The notes below the pieces were generated by a model. It had not been told where the DNA came from and searched no databases. It saw nothing but the letters and a program-made list of their open reading frames with translations. Both the position numbers and the translations under genes were made by a program. From Amoebophrya sp. A120 (taxonomy: Eukaryota; Sar; Dinophyceae; Syndiniales; Amoebophryaceae), in assembly GCA_905178155.1 (NCBI GenBank), contig CAJINV010000004.1:1458467-1517480 (forward strand): a stretch of 59,014 nt of DNA. Direction: 5' to 3'. Numbering within the stretch: position 1 is the stretch's first letter; each line of letters opens with the position of its first letter. Below, piece after piece: positions 1 to 10,845 of the stretch.

Positions 1-252
1 TATCAAATGTAAAAATGTCTGGGTCTGGAAACTTGTGATGCTGGGCGGCGCATCATGATGAGGCTCCAAATGCTGGCTCAGCATGACAAGTTTCTGAGCT
101 CCTCGGTGTTGCCTATTCCGCATGACAAACTGCGCTTCTGCATCACAGAAAAGCGGAGCTCTTGGGTAACGTGCATGACAGATTTAACAGTCATGCCAGA
201 CAAGCATGACAAACATGAATTCTTCCAGACCCAGACATTTTTACATTTGATA
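1..252. mobile_element. Introner, family A (complete at right end)
   Basis: Starts at base 1 with TATCAAATGTAAAAATGTCT and ends ...ACATTTTTACATTTGATA. Right flank is cgacg (253-257); the left TSD copy lies outside the window. The interior is nearly the reverse complement of the element at 50292-50543, so the two are opposite insertion orientations of one subfamily. Confidence 0.85.
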
Positions 253-3200
253 CGACGACCAGCAGTACCACTACGACCTATGAAATGCAAAAATGTCTGG
301 GTCTGGAAGATTGCAACTTGTCATGGTAAATCTGAATCATGCAAAAATCTGTGTTGCATGAGTGCCAAAAGCTGTACACTTTTGACCAAGTTGAAAGGGA
401 GTTTCTCATGCAGGATAGGCATGGCAGAGACCTCGCAGAGTCTGTCATGCCAAGTCCCGCATTCCAGACCTCATGGGTAATGGAAAATCTGCATGACAAG
501 CCTACACTTTTCCAGACCCAGACACTTTTGCATTTGATACGACCACCACAAGTACTATAACCTCAACCAGCACGATCACGACCACTTCTACTCTAACGAC
601 GACTACAACCACGACGAGTACAACCACTGTCAGTACAACCACGACAACAACCTCGACGTCGACAAGCACGACGACCGTTACAACGACTACAGCCACGACC
701 ACGACAATGACCTCGACAACCACGACCGCCACGACAACCACTACAACCGGAACTTCCACGACCACCACCTTTACTACCACTAGCACGGTAACGACGAGCA
801 GCACAACTACGACGACGTCCACTGTGACTACGACGGTAACCTCCACGACGACAACCGTCACCAGCACGACAATTACCAGTACCAGTACAACTACTTCTAC
901 GAGTAGTACTAGTAGTACAACGACGAGTAGTACAACTAGCACGACGACAGAAACCTCGACAACGACAACGACCTCAACAGTCACAACAACCACAACAGTC
1001 ACGACCTCCACGACGACGACGACGTTTACCACAACCGCTACCACGACGTCCACGGTGGCGGCGATTCTCCAAAAGGTCGTGCCGGAGACTCTGACCGCGA
1101 AGAAGGTGAAGGCACGGGTGACTTTGTCCATGACCCTCCCGGTCGGCACAACCGGGGCGGAGCTCCTGCAGAATCCGGAGATCGTGGGCAGCTTCAAGCA
1201 GGGTTTCAGTTGGCAGTACGAAGTGCCGGTCCGTGACGTGGAGATTGTGTCTTTTGACGTCACGCCGATGCCGGCCTCTGGCGGCCAGGGGACGACTCGT
1301 AGAAGAAGTGTGCGAACAAGGATGTTGACCACATCATATCAAATGTAAAAATGTCTGGGTCTGGAAGGGTTGGAGCTTGTGATGCAAACTCTGGAACACA
1401 CAAAAACTTGTATTGCATGAGCGCCAAAAGCTGTCCATTTCTTGGCACGCAAGTAGGAAGTTTCTCATGCGGGAGAGGCATCATGAGGCGTGCTCAAAAG
1501 CTGTGATGCTTTTGCCTGCATCAGACGCCATTTGCGTGATCCGAAATATGCATGACAAATCCCGCAATCTTCCAGACCCAGACACTTTTACATTTGATAC
1601 ATCAACCGCTAGTACAATTTCTCCGCAGACGAAGAAGATCTTCACAGCATCAACTCTTGAACTTTCCGAAACGGAACAAGAAGAAGTTCTCGACCAACAA
1701 GAAGGGCGCAAGATCAACAATTTGATCGACAGGCGAAGATCATTGCAAGGGGCGTCTTCGCAAATTATGCAGGTGATTTGCACGTACGCGATTTTCACAA
1801 ACGATCCTTATCAAATGCAAATATGTCTGGGTCTGGAAGAGTGTAACTTGTCATGCTACATCTGGATCGTGGAAAAATTTGTGTTGCATGATTACCAAAA
1901 GAGGTCCACTTTTGAACAAGTTTAGAGTCAGTTTCTCATGCAGGAAAGGCATGGTAGAGATCTCTCAGAGCCTGTCATGCTAGGCAGTGCATGCCAGACC
2001 GCGTGGGTCATGGAAAACCTGCATGACAAACTTGCATTCTTCCAGACCCAGACACTTTTCCATTGGATAAGCCTGCAGGGATGGCGACGAAGATGGGGAC
2101 CGCGACGGCCGGGTCCATGATGGGGTTCATGACCACCGCGCTCCAGACGGTGACGTCGTTGCCGGGGCTGTCGTTGTATGAAATGCAAAACTATCGTACT
2201 AGTAGAAATTGCATGACAAATATCCTTAGCATGACAAACGGAATTTGTCATGCTGTTTTAGCTTCGGAGGGAGATTTGTCATGCGTAATTGCGATTACTA
2301 CGAGTGCGATTTTTTTGCACGGGATACGTTGAACGGCGTTCTGGCCATGGTGTCCGCGGACTGCAGTACGGTGTTGGATGAGAAGCGGTGTCCGGACGGG
2401 TTGAAGGACGTGTGTGCGCAGGAGTGCTCCTTCCTGCAGTCCGGGGTCACGGTCGCGGAGCCGATCGGCGGGAATCTCGTTCCGGTGGCCGAACCCGCGG
2501 GGCAGGATATGACTTGCTCAAACGTCACAACCTCAAGCGTTACACTAGAATCTGGAATTTGTCTAGCATGATGGGCACGACAGACTCGCACAGCGTTCCA
2601 GCTTTTGCAATACAAATTTCGCCAGAATGTAGTCGGGTTTGGAGCTCCGGAACTTGTCATGCGCAACCCTATGACAGTTGGCTGGATCATGCTTATCATG
2701 CAAGACAAATCTCAGATTCTATTGTAACGTTTGAGATTGTAACACCTGAGCGGGTTATACAGGAGTCCACCAACGTCGACCCCGATGCGGTCTTGATTAG
2801 TTCTTTAGGCGAGAACGCGGGCCAAGACGGCACAGACGAAAATCTAGACGGTTCTGGGTCGGCGGACACAAATCTGAAAGTGCAAGAAACGCAGGCCGCG
2901 GGGCTGGGATCATCGGACGACGTCGGGGGGGAGTTTTGGGTTTTGGTGCTGATCGTCGCCATTCCGGGCGGGTTGCTGGCACTGTACGGGTTTGATGCGG
3001 CATTGTCCAAGTATAGTAGCTGGTACCGAAAAAACTGTACGGAAAGAAGGAAAAAAGCAGCGTTGCTGCCCAGCTACTGGCTATCGACGTGGTCCGACCG
3101 GGGAGGCTCCTCGTCGGCGGAAGACCGCCGGAGAGCGGCGGCAGGCGCAGCGTCCGGAACTCCCGGTCGGCCGACCGCCAACACCACGCGGGCGCGGCGG

Positions 3201-4503
3201 CGCGCGGCCGCCGAGGCGGCGGCGGCCGAGGAGCGCGCTCGGGCGGACAGGGACCGGTTATGCATTGCAAAAATGACTGGGTCTGGAATAAACTTGTGAT
3301 GCTAAAATGTGGATGATGGAAACAGCTCCGAATGCAACACAGCATGACAACTTTTCAGAACACTTTCTCATAGGAAATCCGCATGAGAAACTGCGTTTTT
3401 GCATGTACAAAAGAGGCTGCGACTTTTGTTGGCTATGCAATACAGATTTATTCCCAGGTGTGGAGAGCTAGCATGACAACTTGCTACCTTCGAGACCCAG
3501 ACACTTTTGCATTTGATACCGCTTCGAGATGAACGACAGCGAACAGTTATCGAGTCCGCGGTCAACTTTGTCAAGCGGAAGTGCAAGCGGCAGTGGCGGT
3601 GGTCCGCCGCCGCGGTTGGTCGTGACCGGGCAGCCGGTCATCGGTCCGGGCAGCGTGAGCCAGATGAACAGCCAGAATTACATCCCAACTGGGTACATCA
3701 AAGAGCAGAATGGGCAATTTTCACCAGGAGTAACAACAACGTCCTCCCATGGCGTTCCGATTTTCACGGCCCAGGGGGTCCCGGCCCGCGTGTACCACCC
3801 AGGGATGGGTCCGCCGCCGGTGGCGCCCCAGCCCGGACCGGCGCCCGGGGACGGTCAGCGACCCGACTTCGCGGGCCGGCGGCTGCGGCAGGCCGCCACC
3901 ACGGAGGCCGCCAATGATCGGATGAACAACCGGCCCAACACGAGCTCGCGTCGCTACTACCACGCCACGTTTCTGGAGCCGGGGGACGAATTTGACCCGT
4001 TTGAGTCCGTGCGGGTGGAGGGGCGGTGGCGGGATTTGCAGAACGAAAAAACGAGAACTTCTGCTGCGGCAGTGGATCAACAGCAGCAGCAAGAACAGCA
4101 GCAGCGGCAGCAGAACAACACTTCTATGAACGACGACATAGAAAACTTAAACGACGAAGATTTGAACAGCGTGAATGGTACTCCGGAATCGCAGTGGAGC
4201 GAAGACACGACAGAGATGTTGCATTTTGCGCAGCAATCGTCCAACCCCGGGAGGGGAGGAGGAGGGACTGCTACCAGTGGTGCAACAGGAACTTCTTCGT
4301 CTGGCGTTGGTGGTCCTTCGCCTCCTTCCTCTAGTACGGGGATGAATTCTAACCCGCACAGCAGAAGAGATCCCGCGCGACGTACTACGCCCGGCAGTAG
4401 AAGTACTAGAGCAGCAACTAATAGTAGTACCCACGACCCGATGACTCCCCCTGACTCCCCCACGCCAAATGGAGGCAACCGCCCAGGTCCTAATTTTGTT
4501 TGA
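253..4503 (+). CDS. Thr-rich (mucin-like) single-pass membrane protein, 5' end outside window
   Basis: Inferred exons: <253-278, 545-1336, 1605-1808, 2075-2176, 2332-2507, 2765-3258, 3524-4503 (stop TGA), about 924 codons visible. Every junction lies at an introner and keeps the frame when one TSD copy is removed. The first ~170 residues are almost pure Thr/Ser (likely O-glycosylated). Next come a globular stretch, a Cys-containing segment (around 2350-2450, motifs ADCST, RCPDG, QECSF) and one hydrophobic segment near 2931-3000 (WVLVLIVAIPGGLLALYGF). A basic Arg/Ala-rich, then Pro/Ser/Gln/Asn-rich tail of ~400 residues follows and is probably cytosolic. No family is recognised. A surface mucin-like protein is an inference from composition and topology. 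The start lies upstream of the window. Confidence 0.8.
279..539. mobile_element. Introner, family A
   Basis: TIR TATGAAATGCAAAAATGTCT with its mirror at 520-539. Perfect TSD cgacc at 274-278 and 540-544. Splits the Thr codons of the mucin-like gene at phase 0. Confidence 0.9.
1337..1599. mobile_element. Introner, family A
   Basis: TIR TATCAAATGTAAAAATGTCT; perfect TSD catca at 1332-1336 and 1600-1604. Phase 0. Read-through hits a stop soon after entry (the open frame ends at 1348), so it must be removed from mRNA. Confidence 0.92.
1809..2069. mobile_element. Introner, family A
   Basis: TIR TATCAAATGCAAATATGTCT. Diverged TSD atcct (1804-1808) / agcct (2070-2074), 4 of 5 bases. Phase 0 junction joins ...TND-P to AGMATK. 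Confidence 0.85.
2177..2326. mobile_element. Introner, family D (short)
   Basis: 150 bp. TIR TATGAAATGCAAAACTATCG and its complement near the right end (GATTTTTTTGCACGGGATA). Perfect TSD cgttg at 2172-2176 and 2327-2331. Confidence 0.88.
2508..2759. mobile_element. Introner, family E
   Basis: TIR TATGACTTGCTCAAACGTCA; right end ...TGAGCGGGTTATA. Perfect TSD cagga at 2503-2507 and 2760-2764. Phase 2 junction rebuilds G-Q-E-S-T. Sub-terminal words (CAACCTC / GAGATTGTAAC) form a second inverted repeat. Confidence 0.9.
3259..3518. mobile_element. Introner, family A
   Basis: TIR TATGCATTGCAAAAATGACT. Diverged TSD ccggt (3254-3258) / ccgct (3519-3523). Phase 1 junction rebuilds R-D-R-F-E-M-N and connects the basic segment to the C-terminal exon. 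Confidence 0.85.
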
Positions 4504-5585
4504 AATGGACGCGCAAAAATTCGACAATAGTCATTGAACGAATTTACACGCACAAGCTGCAAGTACAAGTACGTATCTACGTATACAAGTGTAAAGCTAG
4601 ATGCAGGTACTGACGACGAAGAGGGCACTAGCGGTGAAACTCGAAACGTCCTCTCAGAGAAGGCAATCATCTACCCCATTTTCCTTCCCGAACTCTGTTT
4701 CGTTTGCGCATGATCCTCGCCTACGCACGCTAAGAAGTACATAGAAGCAGTGAAATGAAATTTTGAAGTAGAGTAACCACAGATAGTACGAAGACCTGCG
4801 GATAGATTCGTAGTGGATAAGGATGTAAAATGCACAGGTGTAGGTTGTTTTGCTGGGCTTGAAAAAAGCTCGACAAAGACAAAGCTTTCTCCTCAACTGT
4901 AGGCAAAATCTTACAGGAGCGCCTTCTGCTGCGGCTCGGAATGAGGAAGTGCTTACGTTCACTGCAGGATCGCATCAGGAAAGTCAAATCCTTACGAAGC
5001 TAGACTCGTGTCGTTCTTTCGTGGCATGAACAAAACAGGAAGACTTTATGGTTGTTCGTACAGTGAAAGGATCGTGAAAAAACAAAAGGATAGTGTAGTG
5101 ACACGTTCAGCGTATTCTTGCGTATTTTTCATCGTCTGCTGGAGAAGATATTGGGCGTCGTGCGAATACTAGTGGATGAATGAAACAGGTCGTGCTCCTG
5201 TTGAATTACGTACTTGACGTCGTGATGATGCTCGTAGTACATCAAGAAAAAGTAGCTAAAAGAGATATGCGGGACATTGTAAAGGTGTCCCCCCAAGAAC
5301 TCCTTTGTCGGAATAAGAAGTAGATTCGCTGATGGTGCAAGATGAACAAATGCAAGTGTTTACTCACTGCCTTCGTAGAAAGAAAACTTTTTGCTCCATC
5401 GTCTCTTCTCTCGGATTGGCCGTGCAGGATTTCAGCTCAAAAGTAGGGAAAAACGTGCGTCTTGCGGATTTTAGTTTTACTCTACGAATTTACTGAATAA
5501 TAACAGTTCCCAAATTTTTGTTGTTTTTTTTCCTCGGTCTGTTCTGCGAAGGGCACGACACAACATACAACTAGTCAGGTTGATT
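4504..5585. other. Non-coding stretch after the Thr-rich gene
   Basis: No credible coding frame: short ORFs only, all without domain or composition support. Probably 3' UTR plus spacer. Positions about 4846-4980 form one half of a dispersed repeat whose other copy is at 8904-9046. Confidence 0.5.
4846..4980 (+). repeat. Dispersed non-coding repeat, copy 1
   Basis: Shares a diverged but collinear block with 8904-9046: GTTTTGCTGGGCTTGAAAAA, AGCTCGACAAAG, GGCAAAAT, ACAGGAGC, GGAATGAGGAAG and GCAGGATCGCATCA occur in the same order and spacing. No coding capacity is seen. Confidence 0.75.
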
Positions 5586-5864
5586 TATCCTGAGTAAAAA
5601 CGTACCCACGCCAGAGTTGTAATGCAGATCTGCAAAGACAGGAAGACTCGTAATGCGCATCCGCATGAGAGCCATTTCCAGTCGTGTTTTGGAATTTGTG
5701 ATGCTGTGAACAGGAAGAGCAGATGAATCTGTGACGCGGCTGCACTTGCTAACCTGCACTACGCTGCATAGTGCAACTTGTCATGCGTGACTCACAAGAC
5801 TCCTAGGTTTGTGTTGCAAAATCCCCATGCTGGCTATGGTGTGGGTACGTTTTTACTCAGGATA
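5586..5864. mobile_element. Introner, family B, outside any recognised CDS
   Basis: TIR TATCCTGAGTAAAAACGTAC with mirror GTACGTTTTTACTCAGGATA. Perfect TSD tgatt at 5581-5585 and 5865-5869. No flanking coding frame recognised, so it sits in a UTR or spacer. Close relative of the copy at 51766-52046. Confidence 0.9.
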
Positions 5865-5931
5865 TGATTTAGTAGGGAATCAGTTAGCAACACCACCTAA
5901 TCATCAAGGGTTCGAAAACAAAAGGACCAAG

Positions 5932-6296
5932 ATGTGGAAAAAAGTCGCCATTGTCGCCGTCGTCAACTTATCCACTGCAAACATGTCAGGTTCAGTTGAG
6001 TAGCACGCATCGTCACTATGCACAAGCAGTCTCTACAATACTGGAAACATGGCATGAAATTTTTGGTAACAACGCACAACCAACAAAAGGAGAAACTCTC
6101 GGCCATTTATTCAGGATCGATACTGTTACTGATGCTGATGCGTTTGCAGTTGATATGTCGGGGGGGGGGTGCCTCCGAGGTGCAGCGGAAAAAGAAGAAG
6201 CAGGAAGCTGCGACTCGTGTTCAGCGCGGCAGGCTCTCGCTTTCGTCTCGGAAGGCCTACATACCCGAAGATGAGAGAAATATCCTTCAAACGTAA
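5932..6296 (+). CDS. Possible small protein gene split by a degenerate introner
   Basis: An ATG at 5932 opens MWKKVAIVAVVN (hydrophobic N-terminus). After the degenerate element at 5969-6155 and a run of ten G, a coding-like frame reads ASEVQRKKKKQEAATRVQRG and ends at TAA 6294-6296 after PEDERNILQT. The two parts do not join cleanly in one frame: the 5-bp rule gives another frame, and the poly-G run may vary in length. No family recognised. It could be a decayed gene. Confidence 0.3.
5969..6155. mobile_element. Degenerate introner-like element, family A relative
   Basis: Left end TATCCACTGCAAACATGTCA; right end GCGTTTGCAGTTGATA. No matching TSD (caact / tgtcg). The interior lacks most family words. 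Probably an old copy. Confidence 0.5.
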
Positions 6297-8636
6297 CACT
6301 GGCCCACCACAAAGTCAAGACGAAGAGATGTGTTCGATTAGGTGTAGAAGTTCAAGCTTTATGCAGATGCCACAACTTTTACTTTTAGCACCGAACCCGA
6401 ACCCGAAGTGAACAGCCAGCCCTGATTGGCAAGCACGATCGCATCATAAAGCAACTCGGTCGATGTGAATACAGCATGACAAACTTGCAAATGCAAACCC
6501 AATGTATCTACAAAACTACACTCTTTGTCGATATCGCCGGAGACGCACAGCACACACGCTCTGACATGACCAGATCTGCGTGACAAACTTCCTTTGATTT
6601 TGCGGTGAGGAGGTTGATTGCAAACGGTATAAACAACGTTGGGTGTGTGGCGAGCGACTGGATGAGAAAGCACTGCTTCACGACTGTGTGGGTGGACGAT
6701 CATCCGTGGCCGCTACCGGGTCGCCACCAGGAGTTTGCTGTGTTGTCCAATTCTCCTGCCTGGAACCCCATGTGTGATCGCTGCTTGCTCGATGATGGGT
6801 CGGCACTGCGGTGCAGCAAGAAAGTGGCCAGTCCCGGGCAATGTGACAAAATCCGGACTACTTCTGCAAACACACCGACAACAGAATGGAGCATTCGGTG
6901 CTGTCCTATCACAAAAAACAACATCACCATCACGCAAGAGAATTCGTATTCAAAAAGCATTTGCAGCATGTGCCGACTTGATGTTGCGGACAAAAGCAAA
7001 ACAAAAGTGCTAGATTCAATTTCCAGGCACTTTATTTCGAAAGTACTTTCACCAATGTTAAAGGGCCTTCACCGGGATGCGGTGGTGAGCCTGCTTATGC
7101 CCGCGGCTGCTTATGTCCATTTCCAATTCCAAGATCTGTTTTGCTCAGCAACGCCGCGACACAAAAGATCCTAGAGATCCGATACTTGAATTCGTAAAAA
7201 AAGTATGGTAGCTTTTTATGTAACTCTATTCCACGAATGAAAATCATTCTGCAATTGCAAATCTTAACTTTTCACTTTAATGTCGGCCGGCCCTCAGCTC
7301 AGCGAAACGGTTCAGCTGCATATGGTCTGGTGGTGATGTTTTTCATTGGATATGTAAGTGGCACGATCCCGTGCTTCCATCAGACGCAGTCACCAGAAGT
7401 GACTGAACCGGCGAGGGTGCATTCTTCAGAATTGATCGGGGAAGGGGTCCTGTTTCGCGATCACAGAGAAAGAAGTCGAAGCTAGAAGACCCGATCAATC
7501 TGAGTGTTTTTTTTTCCTGATTTCTCTCAATCACGTGCATCATGTGGTTCCGCTTTCTTTCTGCAGAAACATCAAGAAGGTACTTCAAATCCGTGCAAGT
7601 CTTTTTTTGAATTTCAACGTTAATGTTTCCCTTTCAATATTCTTTAAACTGTGAATCGGAACTGTAGATAACAGGACCGAGAAGAGTTCAAACATGCTGT
7701 ACTGAGAGCGACCTCTATACGAGATAGCTTCCTGTTCTTTTCCCGGTGTAATCAGGAAGTGCAGTTTTTGTTTTCCGCGTACCCTCTAGACACAAACTCT
7801 TTCTGAGTCGGAGGATATTACACATGTTTGAATATTATCCGCAGGAGGGCCGCAAGGTGGGGCCTCAGCGATGGGGTGGTCATGATACAAATACAAAATT
7901 TCAAGCACAGCGACAGGAAGCAAGTCGTAGTGCAAAGTTTGCAATACATGTTGCTGGACCTCCTTCATGACGAGGAAAACACGTTAAAACATTTGATTTT
8001 CTTCTTTCTCTTCGATCGTTTTTATTTCAGTACACTTTTCATCTTTTTAACAGCTACGCATATTTTAATCGTTTTACTTCCGCATGTTTTACTTCCGCTC
8101 ACGTTAATCAAGTTCCACTCACTTCCCTCCGGGATTTTGCAAGACAACCTTTTTTTGACTTTCCACATTCAATATCAATTTCAACTAGTTACATACTTTC
8201 ACATGTTCTTTTCATCTCACAACGGCTCCACACAATGTATTGCCCGCTCTGAACAACTATTTTTGCAGCTACCCACCTGCCCGAAGATATCTGTAGAACT
8301 TGCTCGACCCGCTGTCAGTTTGGACTCACACGTCATTGGGAAAAATAAAAGCTCATTAGAACAAATAAAGTTAATTGCAAGAATCATGTGACAACTACCA
8401 AAACCAGACCTGCATATAGATTCATGTATCCCGTCGAATTTGTCGCATCCCGACCGATTTGTGCTTTTTCACAACGTCTTTTCATGGGAATAAAAGCAAA
8501 AACCACGGAACCTCGGTCGTTGGGCCACCAGCTGGACGAGGAGACGTATGAACAATCGAAAAGACCCCAAGTCGCCTCGATACCCCAGCCCCAAGTTGCT
8601 CCAAGTCCTCCATGCAAACCCAAACGCATAGTCATA

Positions 8637-8765
8637 AAATTACACATAGAAAAAAACAAAAAAAATTACATATAGAAAAAAACAAAAAAAATTACATATA
8701 GAAAAAAACAAAAAAAATTACATATGGAAAAACACAAAAAAACTGCATGTGTAAAAACACAAAAA
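8637..8765 (+). repeat. A-rich tandem repeat, about 26-bp unit
   Basis: Successive units of ATTACATATAGAAAAAAAC plus an A run, at least three nearly identical copies and then two decayed ones. Low-complexity minisatellite. Confidence 0.85.
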
Positions 8766-8903
8766 AAAATCCACGGTATTGTGAAACGCAAAAAAGTCCG
8801 CGGTTTGTTCATTTCGTCGTTGTTTATTTCGTCGTTGAGGACGGATACTACTTGAAATTCAATCAAAAACCCTGTGATCGCGGAGAAGCACAAGTGTGCC
8901 AGG

Positions 8904-9046
8904 GTGTTTTGCTGAGCTTGAAAAAAGCTCGACAAAGCTTTGTCCTCTATTGTTGGCAAAATTTTATTTCCCACAGGAGCTTCTTCTACGGTTTGGAATG
9001 AGGAAGATGCAGAATTGCTTGACTTTCCATGCAGGATCGCATCATG
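8904..9046 (+). repeat. Dispersed non-coding repeat, copy 2
   Basis: Collinear with 4846-4980 (see that entry); the copies differ by many substitutions and small indels. Same orientation. Confidence 0.75.
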
Positions 9047-9884
9047 AAATGCAACTTTTATTGAAAGCCGTAGCCGTTGCCGTACTCGCAAACTCCTCGT
9101 CCTATACGTATTCATGGCTGTTCGTACTCGAGTTAAGTGGTGCGACACGACGTACGAGATAAGAACAATGCCTCGTTTTTCTATTTCCGTGAAGGTGATG
9201 AGAGTGTCTCTAGTTATTCGGTCCGTAATTTCAGCTTACTCTGCCCCGTGTGGAGGACGAGAGACGTGCTGCAGAGGTACTTGTAAGCACTACTCACCGT
9301 ACAGCAGAACGTACACAGAGTCGTATCTCTCGTGCACAAATTGTTCAAAGCTACGTGATCATTCGTGCAACCTCAAGAAAGAGCGGTGAGATACGGAACA
9401 AAGCGGGCCAACAGAGCACGCTAGTGTCACCAGTTGTTGTCACGAGAGAGGCAAGGTGAATTTCACTCTATTGCGCAAACGAAAAACATTGAAACAGAGC
9501 TAATATAGAAGAGCTTGATATACAACCCGGAACCCGTCCTATTGTGAGTACCACGGCCAAGTAGTGCAAGAATCTGCTAGTAAGAAAAAGACCCCCTAGA
9601 AGCTGGAACACCTTCGCACAAGCGAGTAAGCGACTTCGTCGTGTGTGAAGGTGTTTCTGACCCTTCTCAGAACTTGTTGCGGGTGGTAGTAGGCAAGTAG
9701 TTAGACGATTCTCCATGTAATTTTCACTCGTTTCAAGTAGAATTAGAGCATGTTCATCTTGAGCACAGAAATTCACTCCCATTGCAGTGCCATTTCTGCT
9801 TAATAATTGTCAGTACACGAAGAACAGCATCGTGCATAAAAAACGTAAAGCTCCTGCAAGGTAATTACTATCGGAAGGCGAACC

Positions 9885-10845
9885 ATGAGTATACCTTCTT
9901 GGGGGACGCTTTCTGTGGACGCCAATGGGGCTATCGTGCGGTCGGAACAGGTAAAAATTCATTTGTCATTCACATCCACGAAGTTGCAGTTCCAGTTGCT
10001 TCTCAATACTGTCGCCTTTCTGTCGTGTAGGACTACGAGCATAAGCATCACAAAAAGAACTGCAGTTTTGTTCTTTTGTATGACAAATAAAACTAAAGCA
10101 GGCCGAGCGCAATGCCATGGTGCAGTTGACCCAGCTGAAGTTTCCGGACGAGGACCAACAGCCCACCCTGCCGCGCAATGCAAGCCAGCGCCAAACACCG
10201 CCCACTTTGCTGGCGTACCCCGGGAACGCACCCTTAGGCGCTGCTGGGAACAGGCAACAGGTCTGGCGGGAGCAACCGGGCAAGGACATCCCCGCGACGG
10301 CCGTGTCGCCGAAAAGGAGAAGTCAGAACAAAGTGATCGGGATGTCCGGTACTAGTCCTCCGACGTCGTTAGGAGCGGCAATACAGCAGAACAACAAGAA
10401 CTCAACGTCTACTTCACCAGTGTTTAACACAAGTAATACAACCACCTCCATACTAACAGGAACAAGTCCACCGGCGGGCCCGGCGGCCGCATTGAATGCG
10501 CTGAACGAGAGAGGGAATATGCAGGAGCAGAGTTGTGGCACGATAGCGCAACAACAGCACAACTCCATGTCTTCCACCTCGCCCGTGGCGGCCGCGGGCG
10601 GTAGTGGTGGTGTTTACTACAGCAGTACCGGAACAATGTTGGCCGCGGGGGCAGCTGCAACTAGCGGAACTACTGGTGCCGCGACGGTCTTTCATCAACA
10701 AAACCTCCCAGAACAGCAATTTATTTCCGACTCTTCTTCCGCGTCGCCCCCCCTGCCGAAAGAGCGCCAGGGTTTCTCTTCCCGCCTGGCGCGCAAGATG
10801 CGCAGCGAGGGAAACTTCGGAAATTTTCTGCAAAATTACAAATAG
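9885..10845 (+). CDS. Hypothetical 269-aa protein, two exons, canonical intron
   Basis: Exons 9885-9950 and 10102-10845 join in phase 0 to 269 codons plus stop. The N-terminus (MSIPSWGTLSVDANGAIVRS) continues into QAERNAMVQLTQLKFPDEDQ and a Pro/Arg segment. Residues from about 95 are low complexity (Ser, Thr, Gln, Ala, Asn). The C-terminus is basic/aromatic (SRLARKMRSEGNFGNFLQNY). No membrane segment and no recognised domain. The first ~90 residues look like the conserved part; the rest is probably disordered. An ATG at 10117 would also open this frame, but the intron with clean GT...AG makes 9885 the better start. No introner in this gene. Confidence 0.7.
9951..10101 (+). other. Canonical GT-AG intron
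   Basis: Donor CAG|GTAAAA, acceptor AAGCAG|GCC, 151 bp. No TIR and no TSD, in contrast with the introners. Confidence 0.8.

Larger units (their letters stand above)
6297..9884. other. Long gene-poor stretch
   Basis: No convincing gene. The 189-codon frame at 6605-7174 lacks domain or composition support and starts at random-looking sequence. The stretch contains an AT-rich tandem repeat (8637-8765) and the second copy of the dispersed repeat (8904-9046). Probably intergenic. Confidence 0.45.

Noticed and set aside
502-1332. 276-codon Val-rich ORF on the minus strand
   Set aside because: It is the antisense shadow of the Thr-rich repeat (ACN codons read backwards as GTN).
6605-7174. 189-codon ORF in the gene desert
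   Set aside because: No domain, no repeat or exon junction support, random-looking composition; left out as a gene.
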